Positions 48,581-57,280 are shown, counted from the first letter of the stretch. The stretch is DNA of 64,000 bases from Pseudomonas hormoni (GCF_018502625.1 NZ_CP075566.1:2361001-2425000); one strand, 5' to 3'. Notes: generated by a model from the letters alone, not told the origin. A program made the numbers and translations.

Positions 48581-48592
48581 GCTCTTTTTTTT
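48565..48592 (+). terminator. Intrinsic terminator overlapping tetR stop
   Basis: GAGCCT-GAGGTCTT-AGGCTC forms a perfect 6-bp stem followed by eight T residues (48585-48592). The tetR stop codon lies in it. It separates tetR from the downstream catabolic genes. Confidence 0.8.
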
Positions 48593-48601
48593 CACCCTTT
48601 A

Positions 48602-48622
48602 TATACGATCGGTCTAATTAAT
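48602..48622. promoter_or_regulatory. Candidate TetR operator before the GMC gene
   Basis: TATACGATCGGTCTAATTAAT contains the same ACGATC-x-GTCTA core and TTAAT flank as 47920-47938. It ends about 42 bases before the GMC start, where it could overlap a promoter. Control by the adjacent TetR protein is inferred. Confidence 0.5.
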
Positions 48623-48663
48623 ATGAAAGACTTTGAATCGTTCGTTAGAAGTGAGGCGTCCCA

Positions 48664-50331
48664 ATGAGTGAGCCAACTTTCGACTACATCGTCATCGGCG
48701 CCGGCACGGCCGGCTGCTTGCTGGCCAACCGGCTCAGTGCCGATCCAAACCATCGGGTGTTGCTCCTCGAGGCCGGCGGCCCGGACAACTATCCGTGGAT
48801 TCACATCCCCGTGGGTTATCTGTATTGCATCGATAACCCGCGTACCGACTGGCGTTTCCGAACGGCGCCATCGGCCGGCCTCAATGGCCGCGAATTGCTC
48901 TATCCACGCGGCAAGACACTGGGCGGAAGCTCAAGCATCAACGGCATGATCTACATGCGCGGCCAGGCTCAGGACTACGATCACTGGGCAAGCGTCACTG
49001 GCGATGAAGAGTGGAATTGGGAAACCTGCCTGAAGGACTTCCGTGCTCACGAGGACCACTATCGCCTCGATGCAGCGATGACCGAGGGCGAAAACAGCCA
49101 GGCCGCACGCTTCAGAACCTTGCACAGCAACGGCGGCGAGTGGCGCGTTGAAAAACAGCGCCTGCGCTGGGACATTCTTGATGCCTTTGCCAAGGCAGCA
49201 GAGCAGGCAGGTATTGCTGCGACCGATGACTTCAATGGCGGGGACAACCGCGGTGTCGGTTACTTTGACGTCAATCAGCGCAGCGGCTGGCGCTGGAATG
49301 CCTCCAAAGCGTTTCTTCGACCGATCCTCAAGCAACGCACGAACCTCACTGTCTGGACCGGCGCGCAAGTCTCTCGTCTGCGATTTGAACCGCGTGAAGA
49401 CGGGCAACAAACCTGTTGCGGCGTCGATCTGATTCACGAAGGCGGGCAACGTAAAGTCCGGGCCAACCGCGAAGTGATTCTTAGCGCCGGCGCCATCGGA
49501 AGCCCACAGTTGCTGCAGCTTTCAGGTATCGGCGATGCCGCCTTGCTGAATGATCACCAGATTCCGGTGGTCCGGCATTTGCCGGGCGTGGGTGCAAACC
49601 TGCAGGACCATTTGCAGATCCGTTCGGTGTACAAGGTGCAAGGTGCGCCTACCTTGAACACCAAGGCGACGTCTCTGCTGGGCAAGGCCGCTATCGCCCT
49701 TGAGTACGCACTCAAACGCAGTGGACCGATGAGCATGGCGCCTTCGCAACTGGGCATTTTCACCAGCAGTGATGAGTCCTATGCCCAACCCAATCTCCAG
49801 TACCACGTACAACCGTTGAGTCTGGAAGCGTTTGGCCAGCCGCTACACACATTCCCCGCCATCACCGCCAGCGTCTGCAACATCCACCCGACCAGTCGCG
49901 GCACGGTGTCGATTCGCAGCGCGGATTTCCGCGACGCGCCAATCATTGCACCTGAGTACTTGAGCACCGACGAAGACCGTCGCGTGGCCGCTGATTCGCT
50001 GCGTGTGACACGTCGCATCGCGTCACAGCCGGCGATGGCGGGCTTTAGCCCCGAGGAATACAAACCGGGCATCCAGTACCAGACCGACGAGCAACTGGCA
50101 CGCCTGGCGGGCGACATTGGCTCGACGATTTTCCATCCCGTTGGCACGGCGAAAATGGGCAAGGCCTCCGATCCGATGGCCGTCGTGGACAGCCATCTGC
50201 GAGTGCACGGCATCCAGGGCCTGCGGGTCGTCGATGCGAGCATCATGCCGACCATCACCGGCGGCAACACCAACAGCCCGACGCTGATGATCGCGGAGAA
50301 AGCCGCACGCTGGATCATCGCCGGTCACTAA
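48664..50331 (+). CDS. GMC-family FAD dehydrogenase (choline-dehydrogenase-like; probable 3-hydroxypropionate dehydrogenase)
   Basis: A 555-residue flavoprotein alcohol dehydrogenase. The FAD-binding GAGTAG is at residues 12-17 and LLLEAGG follows; RGKTLGGSSSINGMIYMRG and SAGAIGSPQLLQLSGIG are the two GMC signatures. The active-site His491 lies in TIFHPVGTAKMG, and the second partner is the Asn in GGNTNSPTLMIAEK. Related GMC enzymes oxidise 3-hydroxypropionate to malonate semialdehyde (DddA in Halomonas; 3HPDH in Pseudomonas denitrificans), which fits the adjoining mmsA, CoA-transferase and hydratase. Sequence alone would also allow choline or another alcohol. Confidence 0.85.
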   Translation: MSEPTFDYIVIGAGTAGCLLANRLSADPNHRVLLLEAGGPDNYPWIHIPVGYLYCIDNPRTDWRFRTAPSAGLNGRELLYPRGKTLGGSSSINGMIYMRGQAQDYDHWASVTGDEEWNWETCLKDFRAHEDHYRLDAAMTEGENSQAARFRTLHSNGGEWRVEKQRLRWDILDAFAKAAEQAGIAATDDFNGGDNRGVGYFDVNQRSGWRWNASKAFLRPILKQRTNLTVWTGAQVSRLRFEPREDGQQTCCGVDLIHEGGQRKVRANREVILSAGAIGSPQLLQLSGIGDAALLNDHQIPVVRHLPGVGANLQDHLQIRSVYKVQGAPTLNTKATSLLGKAAIALEYALKRSGPMSMAPSQLGIFTSSDESYAQPNLQYHVQPLSLEAFGQPLHTFPAITASVCNIHPTSRGTVSIRSADFRDAPIIAPEYLSTDEDRRVAADSLRVTRRIASQPAMAGFSPEEYKPGIQYQTDEQLARLAGDIGSTIFHPVGTAKMGKASDPMAVVDSHLRVHGIQGLRVVDASIMPTITGGNTNSPTLMIAEKAARWIIAGH

Positions 50332-50355
50332 TCCATCTAAAGAGGAAATAACATT

Positions 50356-51597
50356 ATGGATTTCTCGCAAGGCCTGCCTGCCAAGAAGGGGCCTTTGGAC
50401 GGCATCACCGTCCTTGATTTCTCACGCGTTCTGTCAGGTCCGTATTGCACGATGGTGCTCGCTGACCTCGGCGCCCGCGTAATCAAGGTCGAACGACTCG
50501 CCACTGGCGACGACACGCGCGCCTTTGGCCCCTTTGTAGAGGATGACTCCGCGTATTTCACCTGTTTCAACCGAGGCAAGGAAAGCATTGCGCTGGACCT
50601 CAAAAGTCCTCGGGACCGGCAGCTGGTCGACCGCATGCTTGCCGAGGCCGACGTCTTGGTAGAAAACTTCCGGCCGGGGGTAATGGACCGTCTGGGCTAC
50701 GGCGCCGAGCGGCTTGCGCAGTCTCATCCGCACCTGGTTTATGCCTCCATTTCGGGTTTTGGCCAGACCGGCCCGATGAGTGACCTGCCGGGCTACGACA
50801 TGGTGGTACAGGCCATGGGCGGCATCATGAGCCTGACCGGTTGGCCCGATGCACCGCCGGCTCGCGTCGGCACCAGTTTTGGCGATCTCAGTGCCGGGCT
50901 GTTTGCAGTGATCGGCATCCTGTCATCACTGTACAAGCGAACCCGGGACGCGCAGGGCTCTCGGGTTGATATCGCGATGCTGGACTGCCAGGCGGCACTC
51001 ATGGAAACCGCGTTGGCGACTTACGACGTGGAAGGGAAGGTGCCAACACGCACGGGCGACGCCCATCCCTCGCTTTCGCCGTTTGAAGCTTATGACGCGC
51101 AAGACGGGCGCTTCATCATCGCGGCAGGTAACGACCAGTTGTTCATGTTCATGGCCGACGCACTTGGCAGCCCGCAAATGGCGCTGGAGCCGCAGTTTCT
51201 CAGCAACGCCCAGCGTTGCCGCAATCGCCCGGCGTTGATCGAGGCGATACAGGCGATCACGCGGACCGCCCCCATCGCACACTGGATTGACCGGCTCAAC
51301 GAAGCAGGGGTGCCGTGCTCACCGATCAACACCATCGACAAGCTGTTCGAGCATCCGCAACTGGCCGCACGCAACATGATCATCCAGGTGCAGGGCGAGG
51401 GCGGTCGTGCTTTCCGCACCGCCGGCAATCCCATCAAGCTCAACGCCTATGCCGACATCGACGTCACCACGCCGGTGCGCGCGCCGGGTCTGGATGAGCA
51501 CCGTGAACGCATCCTCTCGCAGCTGATGTCACCCACCGGAGACTACGCGCCAGCCACGGGTGCCTTCGACGAATCGCTGCTGAAAGAAGCTATCTAG
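50356..51597 (+). CDS. Class III (CaiB/BaiF) CoA-transferase, AcuN-like
   Basis: A 413-residue family III CoA-transferase that moves CoA from a donor thioester to a carboxylic acid. The start [33 protein letters not shown] is typical (landmarks [11 protein letters not shown] and IKVER), [13 protein letters not shown] follows, and the catalytic Asp177 is in [14 protein letters not shown] follows AGAGGAAA; it is 24 bases after the GMC gene and 49 before the hydratase, so the three form one operon. AcuN of the Halomonas acrylate pathway is of this type; acrylate or 3-hydroxypropionate is the likely acid here. Confidence 0.85.
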   Translation: MDFSQGLPAKKGPLDGITVLDFSRVLSGPYCTMVLADLGARVIKVERLATGDDTRAFGPFVEDDSAYFTCFNRGKESIALDLKSPRDRQLVDRMLAEADVLVENFRPGVMDRLGYGAERLAQSHPHLVYASISGFGQTGPMSDLPGYDMVVQAMGGIMSLTGWPDAPPARVGTSFGDLSAGLFAVIGILSSLYKRTRDAQGSRVDIAMLDCQAALMETALATYDVEGKVPTRTGDAHPSLSPFEAYDAQDGRFIIAAGNDQLFMFMADALGSPQMALEPQFLSNAQRCRNRPALIEAIQAITRTAPIAHWIDRLNEAGVPCSPINTIDKLFEHPQLAARNMIIQVQGEGGRAFRTAGNPIKLNAYADIDVTTPVRAPGLDEHRERILSQLMSPTGDYAPATGAFDESLLKEAI

Positions 51598-51646
51598 CAC
51601 ATCGACTCACTTTTCATACCTGCCCATTTCCCCAGGAGAATTCTCC

Positions 51647-52516
51647 ATGACAGCCGCAACCGTTCCAGCCACCCAAGACAAAAAATCGGCAACCACCAAC
51701 ATCAAGCTCAGCAACGAGACAGAGACCCGGAGCGCATCGACACCTCGCTACGAATCGATCCTGGTCGAACGACGCGAACGCGTCGGGCTGATCACGCTGC
51801 ACAGACCCAAGAGCCTCAATGCACTGAGCGTGGCCATGTCCCGCGAAGTGGTCGCAGCGCTGCACAGCTTCGATGTCGATGACAATATCGGCGCGATCGT
51901 TATCGCCGGCAGCCCAAGGGCATTCGCCGCAGGTGCGGACATTGAAGAAATGGCTGAGAAGACCTTCGTCGAACTGCAGCAACACGACGTCTTCGCGGCA
52001 TGGTCGCAATTGCACACAGTCAGCAAACCAATCATCGCAGCCGTTAGCGGCTATGCACTGGGGGGCGGTTGCGAACTGGCGATGATGTGTGACTTTATTA
52101 TCGCTTCAGAAGACGCACAGTTCGGCCAACCGGAAATCAAGTTGGGTATCCTGCCCGGGATCGGCGGCTCGCAGCGCCTTACCCGATCGGTCGGCAAGGC
52201 GCTGGCGATGGACATGATCCTCACCGGTCGCACCATCAACGCCATCGAAGCCAAGGCAGCCGGGCTGGTTGCCCGAGTCGTCCCTTCGGCTGATCTGTTG
52301 CAAACCGCGCTGGAGGCCGCTCACACCATCGCCGGCTACAACGCCCCCGCCGTGCGAATGGCCAAAGAAGCGGTCAATCGCGCGCAGGAAGTGAGCCTGA
52401 CCGAAGGCATGCTGCACGAGCGCAGATTGTTCCAGGCTGCATTCGCGACCGACGGCCAGAAGGAAGGCATGCAGGCGTTTCTCGCCAAGCGAGCTCCGGT
52501 TTTCCGGCATCGCTGA
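51647..52516 (+). CDS. Enoyl-CoA hydratase/isomerase, AcuK-like
   Basis: A 289-residue crotonase-fold protein with an unusual 35-residue hydrophilic N-terminal extension before the family start ([27 protein letters not shown] in essence). The oxyanion hole is [11 protein letters not shown] and [15 protein letters not shown]; both catalytic glutamates are present (GGCELA and [13 protein letters not shown]). It would hydrate acryloyl-CoA to 3-hydroxypropionyl-CoA, the AcuK role. ATG 51647 follows CAGGAG. A GC-rich hairpin lies just after the gene. Confidence 0.87.
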   Translation: MTAATVPATQDKKSATTNIKLSNETETRSASTPRYESILVERRERVGLITLHRPKSLNALSVAMSREVVAALHSFDVDDNIGAIVIAGSPRAFAAGADIEEMAEKTFVELQQHDVFAAWSQLHTVSKPIIAAVSGYALGGGCELAMMCDFIIASEDAQFGQPEIKLGILPGIGGSQRLTRSVGKALAMDMILTGRTINAIEAKAAGLVARVVPSADLLQTALEAAHTIAGYNAPAVRMAKEAVNRAQEVSLTEGMLHERRLFQAAFATDGQKEGMQAFLAKRAPVFRHR

Positions 52517-52525
52517 ATGAGGGGG

Positions 52526-52555
52526 GCAGGGGAGCCATTGAGTCTGTTCCCCTGC
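52526..52555. terminator. Possible terminator hairpin between hydratase and tautomerase genes
   Basis: GCAGGGGA pairs with TCCCCTGC (8 bp) across a 14-base loop, between two convergent genes. No T-run follows on either strand. Confidence 0.4.
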
Positions 52556-52571
52556 AACGCCTGTGTGCGGA

Positions 52572-52961
52572 TCAGAGCTCGCCCGTCAGAAACTGTGCCC
52601 GTCCATTGCCGAAACTCCAGTCGGCATCGTCGTTGATCACAATGGAAACGATCACGTCGCTTGGCTGGATATTGCAATGGGTGTGTAGCTCGTGAGTGAG
52701 CAGCTCGTAGAATTTGATCTTCGAGGCTTCACTGCGCGGTCTGCTGGTGACGCTGACAATGATCACGTCTTTCGTTCTCGGGATATCCAGCCCGGTATCT
52801 TCGACGATCATACGGCTGGGGCGGTGTTCATTGACGATCTGATAACGATCACGTTCGGGCACTTCAAAAGCGACGACCATCGCACGATGCGCAGCATCCA
52901 GTAATGCGTTGAGCTGCGCATCATCACGACCTTCTACGACATCGAATTTCATCAGGGGCAT
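52572..52961 (-). CDS. Malonate semialdehyde decarboxylase-like tautomerase
   Basis: A 129-residue member of the 4-oxalocrotonate tautomerase superfamily. The ATG at 52961 is fixed by the family's catalytic Pro1 (MPLMKFDVVEGR) and gives exactly the length of Pseudomonas pavonaceae malonate semialdehyde decarboxylase (MSAD). Counting from Pro1, Asp37 (PERDRYQ), Arg73 and Arg75 (SRPRS) all fall where MSAD has its active-site residues, and DADWSFG-x-GRAQFLTGEL matches the MSAD end. It would turn malonate semialdehyde into acetaldehyde and CO2. It is divergent from lysR and convergent with the hydratase gene. Confidence 0.88.
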   Translation of the reverse strand: MPLMKFDVVEGRDDAQLNALLDAAHRAMVVAFEVPERDRYQIVNEHRPSRMIVEDTGLDIPRTKDVIIVSVTSRPRSEASKIKFYELLTHELHTHCNIQPSDVIVSIVINDDADWSFGNGRAQFLTGEL

Positions 52962-53060
52962 GTGGGTAATCTCGAGTATGGAGGGGATGCCTGCGTCGCA
53001 GGTCTTGATGTCCACACTAAGCGGTTGCTTTGTTCATGACGAGGCGCAAAAATCGAATTA

Positions 53061-53082
53061 ATTGTTTCTACAGGAGAACAAT
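53061..53082. promoter_or_regulatory. Candidate LysR operator before lysR, overlapping its Shine-Dalgarno region
   Basis: ATTGTTT-CTACAGGA-GAACAAT matches the 22-base core at 46234-46255 before mmsA, with one difference in the arms. The AGGAG ribosome-binding sequence (53072-53076) lies within it, so bound regulator would block its own gene. Confidence 0.6.
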
Positions 53083-53088
53083 CAAATC

Positions 53089-54027
53089 ATGCTGAAAGTG
53101 GAAGTCGAAAGACTCTGGACCCATCTTCACTGGTTGGCGATCCTTGCAGAGCAGGGCACGTATACCGCGGCGGCGATCCGATTAGGGGTGAGCAAGTCAG
53201 CGGTGAGCCAGCGAATTGCCGAACTGGAAAAAGCCACGGGGCTGAGCCTGGTGTTGCGCACGACGCGCAGTGTGCGGTTGACCGATGCGGGAAACGCTTT
53301 GGTACGTGACGTGCGCAGCGCATATGAGCACATTGCCCGCAGTTTTTCCGATGTTCGAGACTCGGCAGGTGTGGCACGGGGACTCATACGGCTGACGGCT
53401 CCGGTCGCGTTTGCGCGCCAGCAATTGATTCCGGAACTGGCCGGGTTCTTCAAAAAATATCCCGAAGTCAAAGTGCAGCTTGACGTTTCCGATCATATTT
53501 CCTCCATCGCCTCGGAGGGGTTTGATCTGGCGGTTCGGCATAGCAATCAGATCCCGGATACCCATGTCGCCTGGAAGTTGTGCGCGACTCGGTCGGTGCT
53601 TGTTGCAACCCGCAGCTATCTGGAGAGATTCGGCGAACCTCAACGTCCGGAAGATCTCGTCGAACACAACTGCCTGTTCTACCCACGAGGCAACGATACG
53701 CCTGCCTGGGCTTTTGAAGGCATCGACCTCGCGCACGGAGAGGAGAAACGGTTGACTGTTCCTATCGGCGGCACCTTTGCAACCAACAATAGCGAAGCGT
53801 TGCGTGATGCGGCCTTGACTGATCTGGGTATAGCGCTTTTGCCCGACTTCAGCGCCCAAGCAGGGCTCAAAAATGGAGGACTGGTGCAGGTGCTGCCAAC
53901 GTGGAGAGTCGTAGGAGCCTTCCCGGAGGACATTTATCTGGTGCGTCCTTATTCCGCCCATGTGCCCAGAGCTGTTAGCGTTTTTGTCGACTACTTGCGC
54001 GGGCGGTTTACGACCGGTTTTATCTGA
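53089..54027 (+). CDS. LysR-family transcriptional regulator
   Basis: A 312-residue regulator. The N-terminal winged helix (LAILAEQGTYTAAAIRLGVSKSAVSQRIAELE region, about residues 14-45) is followed by a periplasmic-binding-like effector domain (about 95-300) starting GLIRLTAPVAFARQQLIPELAGF. The ATG at 53089 is preferred; an upstream TTG would begin inside the operator. LysR regulators govern 3-hydroxypropionate genes in P. denitrificans, and the shared palindrome before mmsA supports a similar role. The divergent neighbour is the MSAD-like gene. Confidence 0.9.
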   Translation: MLKVEVERLWTHLHWLAILAEQGTYTAAAIRLGVSKSAVSQRIAELEKATGLSLVLRTTRSVRLTDAGNALVRDVRSAYEHIARSFSDVRDSAGVARGLIRLTAPVAFARQQLIPELAGFFKKYPEVKVQLDVSDHISSIASEGFDLAVRHSNQIPDTHVAWKLCATRSVLVATRSYLERFGEPQRPEDLVEHNCLFYPRGNDTPAWAFEGIDLAHGEEKRLTVPIGGTFATNNSEALRDAALTDLGIALLPDFSAQAGLKNGGLVQVLPTWRVVGAFPEDIYLVRPYSAHVPRAVSVFVDYLRGRFTTGFI

Positions 54028-54239
54028 GAGCCTTTGATTCAGGATTTAACTTACGGGCGACGACCGATGTCATAAGCGGCTATAACCCCGGATTTTGAGA
54101 CCCGTTAGCCAAAAACCAAGTTAGAGTGTTCATCAATGTCTGCTCATCAGGTCCCTCCACTCGATTCGCGTAGTCGCGCCAAGCGGTTCCAGCGAACGAA
54201 CCGGGCAAAAAAAACCGTATCTCAATCGTTATGTGAAGA

Positions 54240-54857
54240 ATGAATCGTCCGCTGTTTGTTTCTCTAGATGGGCCCAAGGGAGCCGGCAAAACCACACTGT
54301 TGGAAGCCGTGACGAAAGTACTGAGGGCAGACAACAAAAAGGTGATCCGTCTTTGCGAGAAAAAAAGCGATCCCTATAGAGGGGAAACAATGACCCTCGT
54401 TAACAAGCTCGTCAGAAATCCCACCCGGGATCTGGAGTTGAGGGTTTGTGAGCGCTTTGCCGATAGCCGTACCTGGATTTCCCGGCACGTGCTGACTAAA
54501 CAGCCACCAGACAGCATCATCCTGATCGATCGCTGGTACCCGTCTGATGCCGCATTTCGCCGGTTAGTCCCGTTTGCAGAAATACTACAGTTGAACATTG
54601 ATCGAAACGTGCAAGTGCCAGACCTGCATGTCGGGGTTGTCACCGCCCCTGAAATTTCGTGGGCAAGGGCTGCAGCACGAGGGCGTGGGCTGGGCAGTAC
54701 TGTGATCCATAAGCTGGAAGAACATGTCGCTTGTACCAAGGCGTTCGAGCAAACAATTGCAGATCACGGCTGGGTTTTATGCCGTAACGAAGGAACGATC
54801 GAAGACGCAACGATGCAGGTTGTTTCCGAGATCTATAGAGTCCTTCGGTGCCCGTAG
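54240..54857 (+). CDS. Thymidylate-kinase-like P-loop NTPase
   Basis: A 205-residue protein of the dTMP/deoxynucleoside kinase fold. The Walker A motif GPKGAGKTT is at residues 11-19, the DR-type motif ILIDRWYPSDAAFRR near 93-107, and a Lys/Arg-rich lid region near ARAAARGRGLGS. It is unlike the housekeeping Tmk, which normally sits beside holB. Codon use and the flanking 54,030-54,240 DNA look less GC-rich than neighbouring genes, so transfer is possible. It stands alone between the LysR gene and the lipid island; the phosphate acceptor is unknown. Confidence 0.75.
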   Translation: MNRPLFVSLDGPKGAGKTTLLEAVTKVLRADNKKVIRLCEKKSDPYRGETMTLVNKLVRNPTRDLELRVCERFADSRTWISRHVLTKQPPDSIILIDRWYPSDAAFRRLVPFAEILQLNIDRNVQVPDLHVGVVTAPEISWARAAARGRGLGSTVIHKLEEHVACTKAFEQTIADHGWVLCRNEGTIEDATMQVVSEIYRVLRCP

Positions 54858-54919
54858 GCGAAGCTCGCTGCGCCGGCCTTGATCAGACGCTCTTCATATT
54901 GATGCGCCATAGCCCTCAA

Positions 54920-57280
54920 TCAGTAACTTGATGGGTGGTCACCTATTATCAAGCCGCGAATAGCGTTGATGGCTCGTTCGCGGGCACTTTTCAGCAATTG
55001 TGGAGAAAGGCCTGGTGGCTGGATAAGCCCTTCTGACAAGGGCATCACGCCCAGTGCGATATGCGCCTGCTCGAATTGTCGTTCCCGCCTTATCAATCCG
55101 CCCGACACGAGTTTGAAATAGAGTCTGCTGAAGCCCTCCTGCTGCTTGGGCGTGCCACGTACCCCTGTTGTCCGGTCAATTACCCCCAGTCGTTGTTCCA
55201 GTGCGTGGCGAAGCCGGGCTTTGCCCCTGCGTTGGATGGGCAACGGAAATACCGCAACCGGACGCCCGGTCATGCAGGCCTCAGTCAGCATTGAAAGGCT
55301 GTCGCCGGTGACGATAAATCCATCCGCCAGCGCGAGAAATGCGGGATAAGGATTATCTTGCGTCTCACCGAATCGATACGACCAGCATGGGATGTCAATG
55401 GCAGACAGCAACGTATCGGTGGTCGTTGCAGATGAGCGAGGACTGGTCGATAACAGGATCGAGCCACCCATGGCTTTGACCGCAGCATTGGCTTCACGGC
55501 CGAGTCGAACCTCTGCATCCGCGTCCATACAATAGGGTGAGGCGCTTGCTCCCACGAGGACGGCGATCCAGGGACGAGGCAGTGAAGTGAAGCGCTGTCG
55601 CCATAACTCCAGTTGCGCCTGATCCAGCGTGCGCGGGTTCATATACGGGGCAGGGAGGTCCACTACATTGTCTGCCAGGGCAAGCCCATATTGCGGAGTC
55701 GACAAGACCAGGTCGAAGCGCCACAACGGGACCTGGGCACGTCCCACATGGGCCAGTCGTGTCGTGCCCCTGGAGCGATGCTTGATCCATTGGGCAACCT
55801 GGGCGCAACGCCGTCCCGAACTCAAGACCAGGTCTGGCCAGGGCGCGCTCAGGCCCGGTACTGGCTGTCTGGGCAACCTGGTGCCCAGCAGGGCGTCGAG
55901 CAGATAAGGACGGGGAGGTGTGGTTATACGTTTGCATTCGTAGGGCCAGCCCAACGCGTCGGCCATCGCAATCAGCTGTGCGTTGTCGCCCGCATGTTTG
56001 CTCAGCAACACCCAGACCTTGGGGCTATCAGCCGTCTTGACACGCAACGCATAGTCAGCGACGAAGCGCTGCGTGCGACCCTTTTCATCCTCGCAATCGA
56101 GCTGCCAGCAACGATCCGGATAGCGCCGTGCGATGCGCCGCAGGAGTCGGCGCCAACCGCTTACAGAGCTGATCATCGAACCATCGCCACTGAGCCTTGC
56201 CTGAATGTAAAGCAATCGGGTGGCCAGACTGAACAGGCGATCCATGACCCAGGGCAGATCTTCCGGAGCCAACTTTTCAAGACCATGGGCCGCGATGAAA
56301 TCCTGAGGGGGTAAATCGACCTGGCGAAGCTGGTCAATATCGATCTGCCTGACCGCCGGGCCGAGTGTCTTCGCTTGTTGCCAGGGTCCGATCAGCCCGA
56401 GCTTCGCGCACTGCAGCTTACGACTGAGCAGCTTGACATCTTCCGGGATAAGCGCCGGGTGCGTAGTGACTTCCCGACTGGAGTGAACGAATCGAGGACT
56501 GGGCTGCGCTGCCGTGTAGAGCTCATACCCGCTGGCATCTGCCGCCTCCTCAAGGCTGAGAAAAATTTCGGCGTAGGGATGGATCTGATAGCTGTATTGG
56601 GCGGGCAGCGGTCTCCAGGGCTGCAGATGCAGCGTTGTGTAATGCAACAATCGGGATTCGCCGTGTTTGTATTCCAGATCCCGGGCGTGCCAGATGGCAT
56701 CCAGTATCCCGAAGCAGCCCGGTATTTCGGCTGCAAGCGCGTGCAATTTTTTTTTGCTGGTCGTGGTGGCTGCTTTCATATTCCAGCAGCGTTGCATCCG
56801 CTCGCAGTCGATGAGCATGACAGCCGTTTCTCTGGGAGAGAGCGCCAGGTAGCCGTGCTCGCCCATCGGTTGGTCGAACAGAGGGGCCGGGTCGGCGGTA
56901 TAGAGTTGATCGACGTCGTTATATAGAGCGCGACCGTGGCGCCCCGCCAGGTCCGGGATAGCGAAGCGATAATTGGTGAAGCCGGTACGCCAGCCCGCCT
57001 GGGCGAAACCGGGCAGGCCCGTCATCCGGTAAATCTCATAGCGGCGGTCCGGGTTTCGCACCTGCTCCAGCGCATAGACAAACATGCGCTCGGCGCGGTG
57101 TTGCGCAGGTTCGGTACCCAGAAATATGCGCACGGCGGGTGCCTGCGGTGCCCCGGCTCGGGCTACCAAAACTATCGGCTCGATGCGGGGTATCGCGATT
57201 TGTTCCCCTATGTCCCCTGAGGCGACGGGGTCGCAGGTATCGATGCTTGAGGATGACTGTGCTGAACCCTCCAAGCGCAT
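54920..57280 (-). CDS. Fusion of glycosyltransferase-like domain and ELM1-family domain
   Basis: A 786-residue soluble protein. Residues of about 40-200 resemble a retaining glycosyltransferase (GT8-like): RIFLGTEPAQHRAERMFVYAL, YRMTGLPGF, and RALYNDVDQLY with a DxD-like DVD. A middle region (about 200-430) is unassigned. Residues of about 440-740 match the ELM1 family (PF06258): KVWVLLSKHAGDNAQLIAMADALGWPYE, LVLSSGRRCAQVAQWIK and IVTGDSLSMLTEACMTGRPVAVF. In bacteria ELM1 proteins look like GT-B enzymes. ATG 57280 follows GAGGAAA. It is next to, but not clearly in, the lipid operon. Confidence 0.75.
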   Translation of the reverse strand: MRLEGSAQSSSSIDTCDPVASGDIGEQIAIPRIEPIVLVARAGAPQAPAVRIFLGTEPAQHRAERMFVYALEQVRNPDRRYEIYRMTGLPGFAQAGWRTGFTNYRFAIPDLAGRHGRALYNDVDQLYTADPAPLFDQPMGEHGYLALSPRETAVMLIDCERMQRCWNMKAATTTSKKKLHALAAEIPGCFGILDAIWHARDLEYKHGESRLLHYTTLHLQPWRPLPAQYSYQIHPYAEIFLSLEEAADASGYELYTAAQPSPRFVHSSREVTTHPALIPEDVKLLSRKLQCAKLGLIGPWQQAKTLGPAVRQIDIDQLRQVDLPPQDFIAAHGLEKLAPEDLPWVMDRLFSLATRLLYIQARLSGDGSMISSVSGWRRLLRRIARRYPDRCWQLDCEDEKGRTQRFVADYALRVKTADSPKVWVLLSKHAGDNAQLIAMADALGWPYECKRITTPPRPYLLDALLGTRLPRQPVPGLSAPWPDLVLSSGRRCAQVAQWIKHRSRGTTRLAHVGRAQVPLWRFDLVLSTPQYGLALADNVVDLPAPYMNPRTLDQAQLELWRQRFTSLPRPWIAVLVGASASPYCMDADAEVRLGREANAAVKAMGGSILLSTSPRSSATTTDTLLSAIDIPCWSYRFGETQDNPYPAFLALADGFIVTGDSLSMLTEACMTGRPVAVFPLPIQRRGKARLRHALEQRLGVIDRTTGVRGTPKQQEGFSRLYFKLVSGGLIRRERQFEQAHIALGVMPLSEGLIQPPGLSPQLLKSARERAINAIRGLIIGDHPSSY

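Noticed and set aside
48664..50331. Choline dehydrogenase (betA)
   Set aside because: No betaine aldehyde dehydrogenase of BetB type, BetI or choline transporter nearby; the CoA-transferase and hydratase context favours a C3 hydroxy acid.
46343..54027. DMSP catabolic cluster
   Set aside because: No DMSP lyase, BCCT transporter or DddD-like double-domain CoA-transferase is present; only the downstream acrylate/3-HP steps are seen.
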